Made by a program: the position numbers and the translations under genes. Shown here piece after piece: positions 43,834-52,969 of a stretch of DNA of 64,000 nt (positions within the stretch are counted from its first letter, which is position 1; every line of letters starts with the position of its first letter). The stretch lies in assembly GCA_024233455.1 (NCBI GenBank), contig JACKPP010000001.1, positions 872,723 to 936,722 of the forward strand, read 5' to 3'. Below the pieces are notes generated by a model. That model had not been told where the DNA came from, made no database searches, and was given only the letters and a program-made list of their open reading frames with translations. The DNA is from Chlamydiales bacterium (lineage in GTDB: Bacteria; Chlamydiota; Chlamydiia; Chlamydiales; JACKPQ01).

Positions 43834-44629
43834 ATTGAAGCAAATATTAGCTACTCCATTTATCTACATGCTAAGCCTGATTATTTCAGGTTTTTGTGTC
43901 GAAGAAGTGGTTAAATTTGTCGAACCACCTACGCTTATTCAATGCCAAAATTGCATAAATAATGCAGATGACATAGAAGCTAAGCTCCGGGCATCCTTAC
44001 AAAACTATCTCTCAACTTGTCAGTTCTTTACACCTAACAAAATCCTAGCCTTAGAACTTAATAAAAAACTAGAAACAGCCACAAATAGCTGTCTGGAATT
44101 CCAACAAAAACTCTGCAAAAGTCTATCCAGTAAATATTTAGGAACATCTTATGGGTCGCTTTCTTCTTCTGGAGCTTATCTTGATTTTATGCAGTGGTAT
44201 TCTTATTTGATTAATCGTTTGGTTATTAGACCATTGCAACTTTTTTGTGTCAATGAATCTTATGAGCAATCATCACCAAATCTACATTTATCCGATGATG
44301 CCCAGCAACTTTTAGCTCAACGAGAGATTGAATTGTATAGGCAAATTAAAGAGTCCATCGAAAAAGAGTGGTCCTCTGTAGAGTCTAGAAAGGAAGCGTT
44401 TGAGGAAATTGGTGCTTGGGATGAAATAGCGGAGCAACACCGGTCATTTACTCAGTCTATACATCAATTACAAACTACTTTTCCAACCTTTCGCGAAGAC
44501 ACTCTTTCTTTTATTCAATACCCTTATCAAGGGTCCCTACTTAGCACCCCCATCCGCATGATAGCCTTTATAGAAATCACGACTTGGTATTTGGATTTTT
44601 TAGAGCAACGCATTTTAAATGATTCATAG
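43826..44629 (+). CDS. Unknown secreted or membrane-associated protein (267 aa)
   Basis: No family recognised. An N-terminal hydrophobic segment (about 10-25, PFIYMLSLIISGFCVEE) could be a signal or anchor. The rest is helical with coiled-coil-like charged stretches (about 165-215) and several Cys. Start is GTG at 43826 or a later TTG/ATG (43868). It overlaps the DUF4160 remnant by 8 bp. Confidence 0.55.
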   Translation: MAELKQILATPFIYMLSLIISGFCVEEVVKFVEPPTLIQCQNCINNADDIEAKLRASLQNYLSTCQFFTPNKILALELNKKLETATNSCLEFQQKLCKSLSSKYLGTSYGSLSSSGAYLDFMQWYSYLINRLVIRPLQLFCVNESYEQSSPNLHLSDDAQQLLAQREIELYRQIKESIEKEWSSVESRKEAFEEIGAWDEIAEQHRSFTQSIHQLQTTFPTFREDTLSFIQYPYQGSLLSTPIRMIAFIEITTWYLDFLEQRILNDS

Positions 44630-44733
44630 ATTAATATTATTCCAAAACTTTACAGCACTGAAAAGCATAGTTGCAAAAACCAAACATAGTCACTGATTAA
44701 TTTTACGAATAAAAAAATTTAAAGCTATTATAC

Positions 44734-45115
44734 TGCTCCCCATTAAGACAAGAAGTGCAGGTTCGGAGTAAAATCAACAAAGAACCTAGGAGCAGGCATC
44801 ATGAAAATAAGAAAATGGAGTCCCAAAACAAAGGCCAAAATTGTACTGGATGGACTTAAGGGGCGCAAAATTGCAGACATCTGTAATGAGCATCAGATCA
44901 GTCAATCGCAGTACTATCAGTGGCGAGATCAATTTGTATCGAATTTGGATAAACCATTTGAAACTAAACAAATAAATAACCGTGAAGAGCGCTTAAAAAA
45001 GCAAGTCAACGATCTAAAATCGCTTGTTGGCGATCTCACCCTGGAGTTAAAAAAAATCGAGGAGGAAGAGCTGTGAGACGAAAAACCTCTAAAACCATCC
45101 TGACTTGTGCCATTT
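44734..45115 (+). mobile_element. IS3-family remnant (left end and orfA only)
   Basis: A possible left terminus (tgctccccattaag at 44734) precedes an intact-looking orfA. No orfB DDE domain or right end follows. The right boundary is not visible; I end it where IS-like sequence fades. Confidence 0.5.
44801..45076 (+). pseudogene. IS3-type transposase OrfA (91 aa), orphan
   Basis: HTH_Tnp_1 helix-turn-helix (WSPKTKAKIVLDGLKGRKIA, then ISQSQYYQWRDQF) followed by a leucine-rich coiled coil (about 65-91), the normal OrfA layout. OrfB is absent, so it cannot transpose. It could still bind DNA. Confidence 0.85.
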
Positions 45116-45256
45116 AGTGCGACAAATTGATTTTAGCTATATGCAAGAAATAGATTAAAAATAATTTCTTTAATTTTATATTTATTGTATATATGCAATA
45201 ATAGTTTCCGATTAATTTAATGAAAAATGATTTTTTCAAAAATAAAAGGATTACTT

Positions 45257-46318
45257 ATGACTAGCTCAATTTTTTTGCCTCGCCAGTATGCCCCAGCTGA
45301 TCCAGCTGCTTCATCATCGCTACCACCACAAACAATCATTGATTGGCTATCACATTGCCATACAGACCCAGAGCTCATATACGCCGCCCAAGGGGAGTGC
45401 AGGTGTGTTTGGAGACAACAAAAACCGATACTGTTTCTAGAGGGACTAACTCTTGACATTGTTCCTGGAGAAATTGGTCGATATACTTGGCTTACGGATC
45501 TTGTCCTTTCTGAATGTAGCGTTTCTCTTTTACCCGATGAAATCAGTAAGATAACCCAATTAAAAAGACTGTCTATAACTGATAGCAGAGAACTACAGCG
45601 TTTGCCAGACAGCCTAATTGAAGTGCAAAGTCTGCAACAGTTGGACTTTGAAAACATGGATTGTAATGATGACATAACATCTCAAATTTTTTCGCTTCAA
45701 AATCTCACTATCCTCGTATTACTTGAATGTAATGTTAAAAGACTACCTGAATGCGCGGGGCTTTTAAAAGACCTTCAATACTTAAATTTGAAAATGAATT
45801 GCCTAACCCAGCTTCCAGAATCATTTTCTCAGCTCCATAGCCTTAGAACTCTCGATTTATCGTTAAATGAATTCACTCAATTCCCTGACCAAATTCTAAA
45901 GCTGCCCGTGAACTGTGCAATAGACTTTCGCGGCAATAATTTACCTCCAGAAGAAGTAGAGCGCGTAAAAAATCTCTTAACGATTGCCGGCAACAATTAC
46001 CCCAAAAACATCTTGATAGATCCGCAGGTGAGTCGTGTAGAATATCCCACTGATGAGCAGTTCAATCAAGCGATTCGAGCTGCAGATGAGGTTATTTCAT
46101 GCAATGCAATCAATGATGACATGGATGACATCTCAAGTTACAAAATCAACTACAGCAATCTAGGTTCATCTTCTACACCCTCACAAAGCGCTGCTCTCTG
46201 GGAGTCTTTCATGTTGGAGGTCAATCGCCCTAACTTAGAGAGCACTGGCAGTGAATTTTCGAGCTATAGTGAGTCTTCTATTGACGAGTACGCGCCTCCT
46301 GCAAAGCGCCCACGTTAG
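45257..46318 (+). CDS. Leucine-rich-repeat protein, candidate effector (353 aa)
   Basis: About six LRR units lie between residues 75 and 230 in the form LxxLxLxxNxLxxLPxxxxxL: LQYLNLKMNCLTQLPESF and LRTLDLSLNEFTQFPD are clearest, and a cap-like FRGNNLPPEEVERVKNLL follows. The flanks are acidic and Ser-rich (C-terminus EFSSYSESSIDEYAPP). No signal peptide, E3-ligase domain or membrane segment is seen. AAGGA 8 nt upstream sets the start at 45257. LRR proteins of this class are often type III effectors; that role is inferred. Confidence 0.8.
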   Translation: MTSSIFLPRQYAPADPAASSSLPPQTIIDWLSHCHTDPELIYAAQGECRCVWRQQKPILFLEGLTLDIVPGEIGRYTWLTDLVLSECSVSLLPDEISKITQLKRLSITDSRELQRLPDSLIEVQSLQQLDFENMDCNDDITSQIFSLQNLTILVLLECNVKRLPECAGLLKDLQYLNLKMNCLTQLPESFSQLHSLRTLDLSLNEFTQFPDQILKLPVNCAIDFRGNNLPPEEVERVKNLLTIAGNNYPKNILIDPQVSRVEYPTDEQFNQAIRAADEVISCNAINDDMDDISSYKINYSNLGSSSTPSQSAALWESFMLEVNRPNLESTGSEFSSYSESSIDEYAPPAKRPR

Positions 46319-46814
46319 CATGCAGCGGATGAATGATTAAAACTATTTAACATAACCTGAGTTATGGGTTTATATCATTCATCTTCAGGCATCTTAGGCG
46401 CCATCTTGCACCCTTTTTGTGCTCATCTATAGCTTTTTGGCTATGGAATCGCAAAAAATGTCACAATCTGTCACCTAATCTACTCTGAATCTAAACAATC
46501 AAAACCCATAACTCAGGTTAACATAAGCTATAGATGGTGTGGGCTCATATTCAGAGAGCACATATAGAATGGCGCTAGCAGAAGTAGAAAAGGGGCTACC
46601 AGTTATCAGGAAAATGCCTCGTTTCATTAGAAAACACTTCTTTACATGCTACGCCATAATTTCCGGCAAAATAACTAGGCGACCAAAAGCTTTTGCCCCA
46701 GAGAGCTTTTTTTAATGTGAGGTGTTTCTTCGTTAAAATCTCAATTGTTGATTTCTATCGGACATGTGAAAACAACTTTGACTATTTATTGTTAATTAAT
46801 TAACTAATGTAATA
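46319..46814. other. Intergenic region with MITE copy 2, no gene
   Basis: Holds the inverted-repeat element (46353-46520). The remaining 46521-46814 is AT-rich upstream sequence of the efflux operon. TTGACT (46778-46783) is the only -35-like box and has a poor partner at 17 bp (TAACTA). Confidence 0.55.
46353..46520. mobile_element. MITE-like 168-bp inverted-repeat element, copy 2 (inverted)
   Basis: Perfect 19-bp terminal inverted repeats (taacctgagttatgggttt) with TA at each end. In opposite orientation it differs from copy 1 at about 7 of 168 positions. At one terminal position both arms changed together (T:A in copy 1, G:C in copy 2), keeping the ends complementary. Confidence 0.85.
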
Positions 46815-48284
46815 GTGAGAAAATATTTATTTTTTATATTATTTAGTTTTTGTTCTTGTGTTTCGATGTCTAGGCAAGAGCAGCGCGAAAATATGATCGT
46901 TATGCCCTCGTTAACCGATTCGGCCAGGAAGGCTTTGACAGGTGGTTGTTTTACGTTGGGAGATTGGCCGGATGATCGGTGGTGGGAATCTTTTGGACAC
47001 AGCCAATTAAACGCACTTGTAGAAAGCGCCCTAGAACATAACCCAACACTACAGGCTGTCCAAGAAAGGATTAGCTATGCCGCTCAAGAGGCGCTTATTT
47101 TTCGATCTAAGTTGTTTCCATTTGTATCTTTTGATGGCGAGGATGAGATTGGCTATTTGAGCAAGAATGGCTTGATTCATACTCTAAATCCTAGCTTGCC
47201 GTTGCATACGAATTTTGTGAAGTTGTTGCTGAATTTGAATTATGAGATCGATATATGGGGCAAAAATCGCAATCTTTATCAGGCAGCTATTGGCAAGACA
47301 AGAGCCGAAATTGCCGAGTCAAATCAGGTGCAGTTGATGATTACATCTGCTGTGGCTCAAACGTTTTTTGCATTGAAGGTCAATCTCTATCGGAAATATC
47401 TTTATGAACAGATTGTCCAGGTGCGTCAAAGGATGTATGCGCTGCAGTTTTTTTTGAATGAAAGCGCCCTTGTGTCCGAGCTAGTTCCTAGTTTTTCTTA
47501 CGAAATGCTGCAAGAGGCTAAAAAAGCTCTGTGCGTGGTCGATGAAGAGGTTGCACTGAACCGCCATTTGCTGAATCGTCTGGTTGGCCGCGGCCCTGAT
47601 GCCGAGCTTGAGTTTGAGAGCGTTTCGGCACTGGATTTGGTTAGGATTGAGATTCCTGAAAGTTTATCCCTCGATTTGCTATCGAGAAGACCCGATGTGA
47701 TGGCAGCGATATGGCGTGCGCAGGCTTTAGCTCATGAGGTTGGTGCAGCAATTGCCGATTTTTATCCTTCTTTGAATATTAAGGCCCTTTTAGGTTTGGA
47801 TTCTTTGGAGTATAGCAAGGTTTTTCAGGCTTCGAGTATCGCTGTTAGTGCAACGCCAGCTATTCATCTGCCTATTTTTACGGCTGGGGCGATTCGCGCT
47901 AAGATCAATGCCAAGAAAGCTTCTTTTAACCAGGCGATTTTTGATTATAACCAAACGCTGCTACAAAGCACTCAGGAAGTGGCTGATGTGCTTTCAGTTT
48001 TGGAGTCGGTCGGTGCTCGATTGGAATGCCAATCAAGGATTGTAGGACAAGCGCGCTTTCGGTTTGATTTAACTGAGCTGAATTACTACGCAGGTCTTGA
48101 CAATATGCTTGAAGTTTATGCTATTGAGGATGAGTGGCTGGAAAAGTCGCTTGTCAATGCAGATTTGATGTTTAGCCAGTATGCGGCAGCGATCAGTTTA
48201 ATTAAAGCCTTAGGCGGTGGGTACGATGAGAAAAACACTCCAGATCTTTTGGATAACGATTCTAGTGCTGGCTGCTGTCGGTAG
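46815..48284 (+). CDS. Outer-membrane efflux lipoprotein, NodT/OprM type (489 aa)
   Basis: TolC-family channel for the tripartite pump. Lipobox SFCSC (Cys near 15). The start is GTG at 46815. Family pattern: DDRWWESFGHSQLNALVESA (N-terminal NodT signature), SRRPDVMAAIWRAQALAHEVG and a second repeat half. Overlaps the fusion-protein gene by 59 bp. Confidence 0.9.
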   Translation: MRKYLFFILFSFCSCVSMSRQEQRENMIVMPSLTDSARKALTGGCFTLGDWPDDRWWESFGHSQLNALVESALEHNPTLQAVQERISYAAQEALIFRSKLFPFVSFDGEDEIGYLSKNGLIHTLNPSLPLHTNFVKLLLNLNYEIDIWGKNRNLYQAAIGKTRAEIAESNQVQLMITSAVAQTFFALKVNLYRKYLYEQIVQVRQRMYALQFFLNESALVSELVPSFSYEMLQEAKKALCVVDEEVALNRHLLNRLVGRGPDAELEFESVSALDLVRIEIPESLSLDLLSRRPDVMAAIWRAQALAHEVGAAIADFYPSLNIKALLGLDSLEYSKVFQASSIAVSATPAIHLPIFTAGAIRAKINAKKASFNQAIFDYNQTLLQSTQEVADVLSVLESVGARLECQSRIVGQARFRFDLTELNYYAGLDNMLEVYAIEDEWLEKSLVNADLMFSQYAAAISLIKALGGGYDEKNTPDLLDNDSSAGCCR

Positions 48285-49422
48285 CTGTATTTGGTTTTTT
48301 TGGTTACGAGACGATGCCTATACGGATGATGCTTATGTAGAGGGTAATCAGGTGATTATTACTCCGTTGATTGATGGATTTGTGACCCATATTTATACCG
48401 ATGATACGTTTTTGGTTAAAAAGGGCCAGATGATTGCGCTGCTTGATCAAACCGATGCTAAAATTGCGTTTGAAAATGCCAAAGATCGTTTGGCGACCAC
48501 GGTGCGTGAGGTTTGCCAGATTTTCCACCAGGTTTCAGCTTATCAGTCGGAAATCGAGGTGCGTAAAGCAGAACTGATCAAGGCCAAACAGGATTATCAA
48601 CACCGTAAGATGGCCATCCAACGAGGTGGCGTCTCGATTGAAAATTTGGAGCATGCAGAAGCTGCTTTGAAGGCTAATCTTTATCGGTTAAAGGAGGTCG
48701 AGAGTTTGTATCAGAAAGAGCTCTCGATGATCCAAGGGGATTCGATTTCTTCTAATCCGCTCGTTAAGTCTGCCAGTGAGCGCTTGGTCGAGGCTTGGGT
48801 CACGCTGTATCGTTGCGCGCTGTATGCCCCAGTAGATGGGCTGGTAGCTCAAAGAAAGGTGCAGGTTGGAACGTGGTATAAGGCCGGTGATCCTCTGATG
48901 AGCATTATCCCGCTGGATCAGATCTGGGTGAATGCTAATTACAAGGAAACGCAGATGAAGAAAATGCGTATCGGACAGCGCGTTGAGGTCACTTCAGATC
49001 TTTACGGAGATCAGGTGGTGTACGAAGGGCGCATTGTGGGTCTGCCTGGAGGAGCTGGCAATGCTTTTTCGTTGTTGCCTCCGCAAAATTTGTCGGGAAA
49101 TTGGATTAAAATTGTTCAACGTTTGCCGGTACGAGTGGCTTTGGATCCAGCCAAGATTAGAGAGTTTCCTCTTCGCCTTGGTTTAACGATGACTGCACGT
49201 ACGCATCTAGGAACCGGACAAGGAGAGCTAGTTCCAGAGACAAGTTGTGGCGCGCCTTATTACGCCACCGATATTTTTATCCCAGAAACTCTAGGAGCCA
49301 AAGAGCTTGCTCATGAAATTGTGAAGGGAAATGTCGATCCTCCCCTGGCTGGCTATCTCGATAAGCCTTATTTGATGCATGAGTTTTCATCTATTTCTTT
49401 GAGTTGTGATGGGGCTGAGTAG
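48226..49422 (+). CDS. HlyD/EmrA-family membrane fusion protein (398 aa)
   Basis: Periplasmic adaptor. One N-terminal membrane helix (about 7-27), the split lipoyl motif DDAYTDDAYVEGNQVIITP and APVDGLVAQRKVQVG around a coiled-coil hairpin (about 80-190). A long C-terminal tail (about 335-398) is unusual. The ATG at 48226 is preferred to GTG at 48217. Overlaps the pump gene by 14 bp. Confidence 0.9.
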   Translation: MRKTLQIFWITILVLAAVGSCIWFFWLRDDAYTDDAYVEGNQVIITPLIDGFVTHIYTDDTFLVKKGQMIALLDQTDAKIAFENAKDRLATTVREVCQIFHQVSAYQSEIEVRKAELIKAKQDYQHRKMAIQRGGVSIENLEHAEAALKANLYRLKEVESLYQKELSMIQGDSISSNPLVKSASERLVEAWVTLYRCALYAPVDGLVAQRKVQVGTWYKAGDPLMSIIPLDQIWVNANYKETQMKKMRIGQRVEVTSDLYGDQVVYEGRIVGLPGGAGNAFSLLPPQNLSGNWIKIVQRLPVRVALDPAKIREFPLRLGLTMTARTHLGTGQGELVPETSCGAPYYATDIFIPETLGAKELAHEIVKGNVDPPLAGYLDKPYLMHEFSSISLSCDGAE

Positions 49423-50911
49423 TAAACCGCATTTACTTATTTATAGTGCAATTGGACTGATTTGTATTATCGTTTTCAACTTTGCTGCCACTAATATGGC
49501 TGCGCTTTATATTCTTGGTGATTTAGGCGGTAGTTTTGATACCGCATCTTATAGTTTGGCTTATTTTGGATTTGGTAACTGCGTTGCAGTGCCGCTTGGT
49601 AAGTTGATGGGGTTTAAATACGGCCGTAAAAAAATATTAACCATCTGCTTAGTATGCTTTTGTGTGACGACGCTTTTGGTTGGTTTGTCGCCCACTTATC
49701 CGGTGTTTATCTGTATGCGGTTTTTGCAAGGAGTTTGTTCAGGGCCTTTGTTGGTTTTGGTAACGTCTTTGATTAATAAACTTGTGACCCCGACAGAGCG
49801 CGGAAAGTATATTAGACTGATGTCTGTGGTGATGGTAGTTGTGCCGGTGTTAGCAGCAAGTACTGGCGGAACTCTTGCGTATCTGTACGATTGGCGTTGG
49901 AGCTTTTATGCTTTTACTTTTATTATTTTCGGCGTGGCCGGAAGTTTGTTGTATCAGTTACGTGCCATCCAGTATCCACCGGAAGAGGTGATTTTTGATA
50001 TTTGGGGTTATCTTTATTTTTTTGTCGGGGTGCTTTCACTTGCTTCTTATATCACCCTAGGGCAGCAGTTGGATTACCTCCGTTCGCCGCTTTTGCGTAT
50101 CTTGCTACCCGTCGGCATCGTGAGCATGAGCGCTTTTGTTATTCATTCTTGGAATCACCCATCGCCCATCATTTCGTTTCGTCTGCTAAAAAATCCTAGT
50201 CTTTCGATGGGATTGTTGGTGATTGCTATTTTGTTTGGATCTTATTTTGGAATCATTTTTTTGATTTCTCAATGGTTACACCTTTATGTGAATTACACCC
50301 CCTGGTGGATTATGGTTGTGCTGGGGATTATGACGGTGACTGCGTTGGGACTTATGTTGATTGTAAAGTGTCTCAGTTGGCATACGCGGTTATTTTTTTT
50401 ATTGGTAGGAATTGCTTTTTTGGCAATCTCATGTTTTTATTCAGCGACTTTTAATGTGGAGGTTAATTTTGCAAGGGTGGCCATTTCACGTGTTTTTGGA
50501 GGGATCGGGCTGGCACTTTTCTTGCCACCTCTCCTTTTGCTGATTCTTGGTTTGTGCTCTGAAGAGGAGGGGATTGATGGGTTGACGTTGTTTCAATGTA
50601 CCCGTACTCTAGCTAGTGGCTTGGGCGCTCCATTTTTTACGACGATTTGGTTTAGACGTGAGGCTTTTTACCATACAAGGTTAGGTAGTCAATTGACGCT
50701 TTTTAGCCAACAAACAGCGGCATTTTTTTCTAAATTGCACCCCTGGCATGTTCAACCGGCTACAGCTAACGCCGAGTTAAATGTAGCCCTTGATAAGCAA
50801 GCGCATTCACTCGCTTTGAATGATACGTTTTATTTGATGGGATGGATTTTTGTCTTCACTATTCTGCTTATTTTGACGTTTAGGCTGTTTGTTAAGCCCA
50901 AACGAGCATGA
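49409..50911 (+). CDS. MFS multidrug efflux pump, EmrB/DHA2 type (500 aa)
   Basis: About 14 membrane helices. The DHA-family motifs are present: GKLMGFKYGRKKILTICLV between helices 2 and 3, RFLQGVCSGPLLVL in helix 4 and PTERGKYI. Together with the two upstream genes it forms a complete EmrAB-TolC-type exporter. The substrate is not readable. GTG at 49406 is the alternative start. Confidence 0.9.
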   Translation: MGLSSKPHLLIYSAIGLICIIVFNFAATNMAALYILGDLGGSFDTASYSLAYFGFGNCVAVPLGKLMGFKYGRKKILTICLVCFCVTTLLVGLSPTYPVFICMRFLQGVCSGPLLVLVTSLINKLVTPTERGKYIRLMSVVMVVVPVLAASTGGTLAYLYDWRWSFYAFTFIIFGVAGSLLYQLRAIQYPPEEVIFDIWGYLYFFVGVLSLASYITLGQQLDYLRSPLLRILLPVGIVSMSAFVIHSWNHPSPIISFRLLKNPSLSMGLLVIAILFGSYFGIIFLISQWLHLYVNYTPWWIMVVLGIMTVTALGLMLIVKCLSWHTRLFFLLVGIAFLAISCFYSATFNVEVNFARVAISRVFGGIGLALFLPPLLLLILGLCSEEEGIDGLTLFQCTRTLASGLGAPFFTTIWFRREAFYHTRLGSQLTLFSQQTAAFFSKLHPWHVQPATANAELNVALDKQAHSLALNDTFYLMGWIFVFTILLILTFRLFVKPKRA

Positions 50912-51028
50912 TTTTATTAGTTGTATTTTTTTTAAAATAAATTTCAAATAAAAAGCTCATTACTGAATTTACTATTTTTTGATCTTATGCTATAACGCAG
51001 TGGATTTAAATTTAAGTGAAGGTTGGTT

Positions 51029-51670
51029 ATGCAAATTCCAGGTATTATGTACAATGCTAATGTAGTCCTACCACAGTCTGCCGCATACAAGCTCAGGACG
51101 GTATTAGAGATTTCTGCTCCTCTTCCAGGGATAGGGCGTGTTGCCTCTTTTACTGGTGGCTATATGGGACTACACGCTATGAGTCAAAGGCTGAATCAAG
51201 CAGACCAATTAGGCGATAGAGTGATGATTGCCTTAAAGATGGGGTCGACTGTTGGCTTGACTGGACTTGCGGTGCTTAACCCCAGAGCTGGAGCTATTGC
51301 GAGTGGCTTTGTGAGATCATTCACTAATATGAGAGCATTTATAGACCATTTGGAAAGTGATCCTAGTATTCCAACTTTGGCGCTTGATGTTTTTAGGACA
51401 GGTTCTAATGTGGTGTATATGTGGGCCATGGTTTCTGGCAACCCTATCTTTGTTGCGCTTTCCCTTGTGATGCAAGGAGGGGAAAATTTCATTGAAGGTG
51501 GCAGCATGCTCCTTAAACAGTGGAATCAGAGGGATTGGGTTGTTGTGGGTCTTGCAACTATGCAGATGGGTTTTGGAGCTGCTCGGTGCTACCAGGGCGC
51601 GTTAATAGGGTTCACATATGGACTGACAAGGGTGGATCATCTGCAAATGAGGCGTTTAGACGAAGATTAG
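51029..51670 (+). CDS. Hydrophobic helical family, paralogue A (213 aa, C-terminally short)
   Basis: First of three tandem paralogues; family unknown. It opens with the family start MQIPGIMYNAN. Conserved hydrophobic stretches follow: MGSTVGLTGLAVLNPRAGAI, RTGSNVVYMWAMVSGNPIF, MQGGENFIEGGSMLLKQW and WVVVGLATMQMGFGAARCYQ. It ends soon after the core, whereas paralogue C continues for about 200 residues, so the C-terminal domain was lost here. A GAAGG ribosome site is present. Probably membrane-interacting, by inference. Confidence 0.7.
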   Translation: MQIPGIMYNANVVLPQSAAYKLRTVLEISAPLPGIGRVASFTGGYMGLHAMSQRLNQADQLGDRVMIALKMGSTVGLTGLAVLNPRAGAIASGFVRSFTNMRAFIDHLESDPSIPTLALDVFRTGSNVVYMWAMVSGNPIFVALSLVMQGGENFIEGGSMLLKQWNQRDWVVVGLATMQMGFGAARCYQGALIGFTYGLTRVDHLQMRRLDED

Positions 51671-51780
51671 GCGCTAAATTAATATCAAATTTAGTTTTGA
51701 AAAAATACCGTAATTAAGCTATTATTTTTTTGTGTTTTTTGTTATAATTAATAATATTTAAAACTAAATAAGCTTGATTT
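51655..51780 (+). repeat. Intergenic direct repeat, copy 1
   Basis: The end of paralogue A and the following AT-rich spacer, up to the ATG of paralogue B, closely match 52850-52969 before paralogue C. A TATAAT lies at 51743-51748. The repeat shows that spacer and gene end were duplicated together. Confidence 0.75.
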
Positions 51781-52659
51781 ATGAAAATTCCAAATATTTT
51801 TTATAATATTAGTTTTTCTGGGGTTGGACGTGGCGCTTCTTTTGCTGGTGACTGTATGCCATTGCTAGTTATGTACCAGAAGCTTGTCGAAACTGAACGT
51901 TTCAGAGATCGAGTGGTGGTCATGATTGAGATGGGATCGACTATCGGTTTAATTGGGCTTTCTGTGATCAACCCCAAAGCTAGCGCTATTGTAAGTGGTT
52001 TTGTTAAGTCGTTTTCTAATATGAAAGCATTGATTAACCATCTGGAAAATGATGCCAGTATTCAAACTTTAGCCCTAGATGTTTTTAGAACGGGTAGTAA
52101 TGTGGTGTACATGTGGGCCATGATTTCTGGTAATCCTGTTTTTATGGCGATTTCCCTAGTAGCGCAAGGCAGTGAAAATGTCATTGAAGGCGGGAGCATG
52201 CTGGTTAAGCAGTGGAAAGCAGAAGAGAAGGATTGGGTTGTAGTCGGTCTTGCAGCTATGCAAATAGGTCTTGGTGGTATACGTGGTTACCAAGGGGCCT
52301 CCATGGGATTCAAGTACGGTATGACAAAGATCCATAAGCCTGAGGTGTGCCGTTTGGGATGTGATGGGGAGCTAGCCACTGGTGAGCTTATTCAAGAGCA
52401 GCTCGATCAAGTGAATAAGATCTATGAGGATGTTGGAAATTCAAAATTTACTGAGGTTCACCCCGATCAAAAAGGCAATGTCATTAATGCAAGAAATTTA
52501 ACTGGAGAGCGTCTAGTTTCTGAGTTGGATGCTAGCGTTTCAGGTAAAGTTGATGTGAATACAGTGTTTGATAAAGAGTGGCTTGCGATAATGACCAATC
52601 AAAGTCATTTTTATCACCAGTACTTCTACCCGGTAAGTTTGGGGGCCAATTTCCCTTAA
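51781..52659 (+). CDS. Hydrophobic helical family, paralogue B (292 aa, mosaic)
   Basis: Same core as A and C. Compared with C, about 30 residues are missing near residue 10 (YNISFSGVGRGASFAG). About 60 more are missing after DASVSGK, where it jumps to VDVNTVFDKEWLAIMTNQS. The final 13 codons (YFYPVSLGANFP) are sequence that in C lies before the deleted block, so the order is rearranged. Likely a recombined, perhaps decaying copy. No clear ribosome site. Confidence 0.65.
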   Translation: MKIPNIFYNISFSGVGRGASFAGDCMPLLVMYQKLVETERFRDRVVVMIEMGSTIGLIGLSVINPKASAIVSGFVKSFSNMKALINHLENDASIQTLALDVFRTGSNVVYMWAMISGNPVFMAISLVAQGSENVIEGGSMLVKQWKAEEKDWVVVGLAAMQIGLGGIRGYQGASMGFKYGMTKIHKPEVCRLGCDGELATGELIQEQLDQVNKIYEDVGNSKFTEVHPDQKGNVINARNLTGERLVSELDASVSGKVDVNTVFDKEWLAIMTNQSHFYHQYFYPVSLGANFP

Positions 52660-52969
52660 ATTGGAATAGACCAAGCTAAAGGGAAAAATTTCATTGAAGG
52701 TGGCAGCATACTCTTTAGATAGTGGAATCAGTGGGATTGGGTTGTTGTGAGTCTTGCAACTATGCAGAAGGGTTTTGGAGCTGCTCGGTGCTGCCAGGGT
52801 GCGTTAATAGGGTTCACATATGGACTGGCAAGGGCGGATCAGACGTTTAGACGAAAATTAGGCTCTAAATTAATATCAAATTTAGTTTTGAAACATGTCA
52901 TAATTAAACTGTTATTTTTTGTGTCTTTTGTTATACTTAATAAGATTTAAAACTAAATGAGGTGTGCTT
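52660..52969 (+). pseudogene. Degenerate duplicate of the 3' end of paralogue A, plus spacer repeat
   Basis: 52680-52862 aligns with 51480-51663: same gene segment (FIEGGSM..., VVVGLATMQ..., GFTYGL...) with in-frame stops (for example tag at the LLKQW position) and small deletions. The spacer 52850-52969 then repeats 51655-51780. No intact frame. The unit is a relic of tandem duplication. Confidence 0.75.

Noticed and set aside
46778..46814. Leaderless GTG start for the efflux operon from TTGACT/TAACTA
   Set aside because: The -10 candidate matches only 2 of 6 consensus bases.
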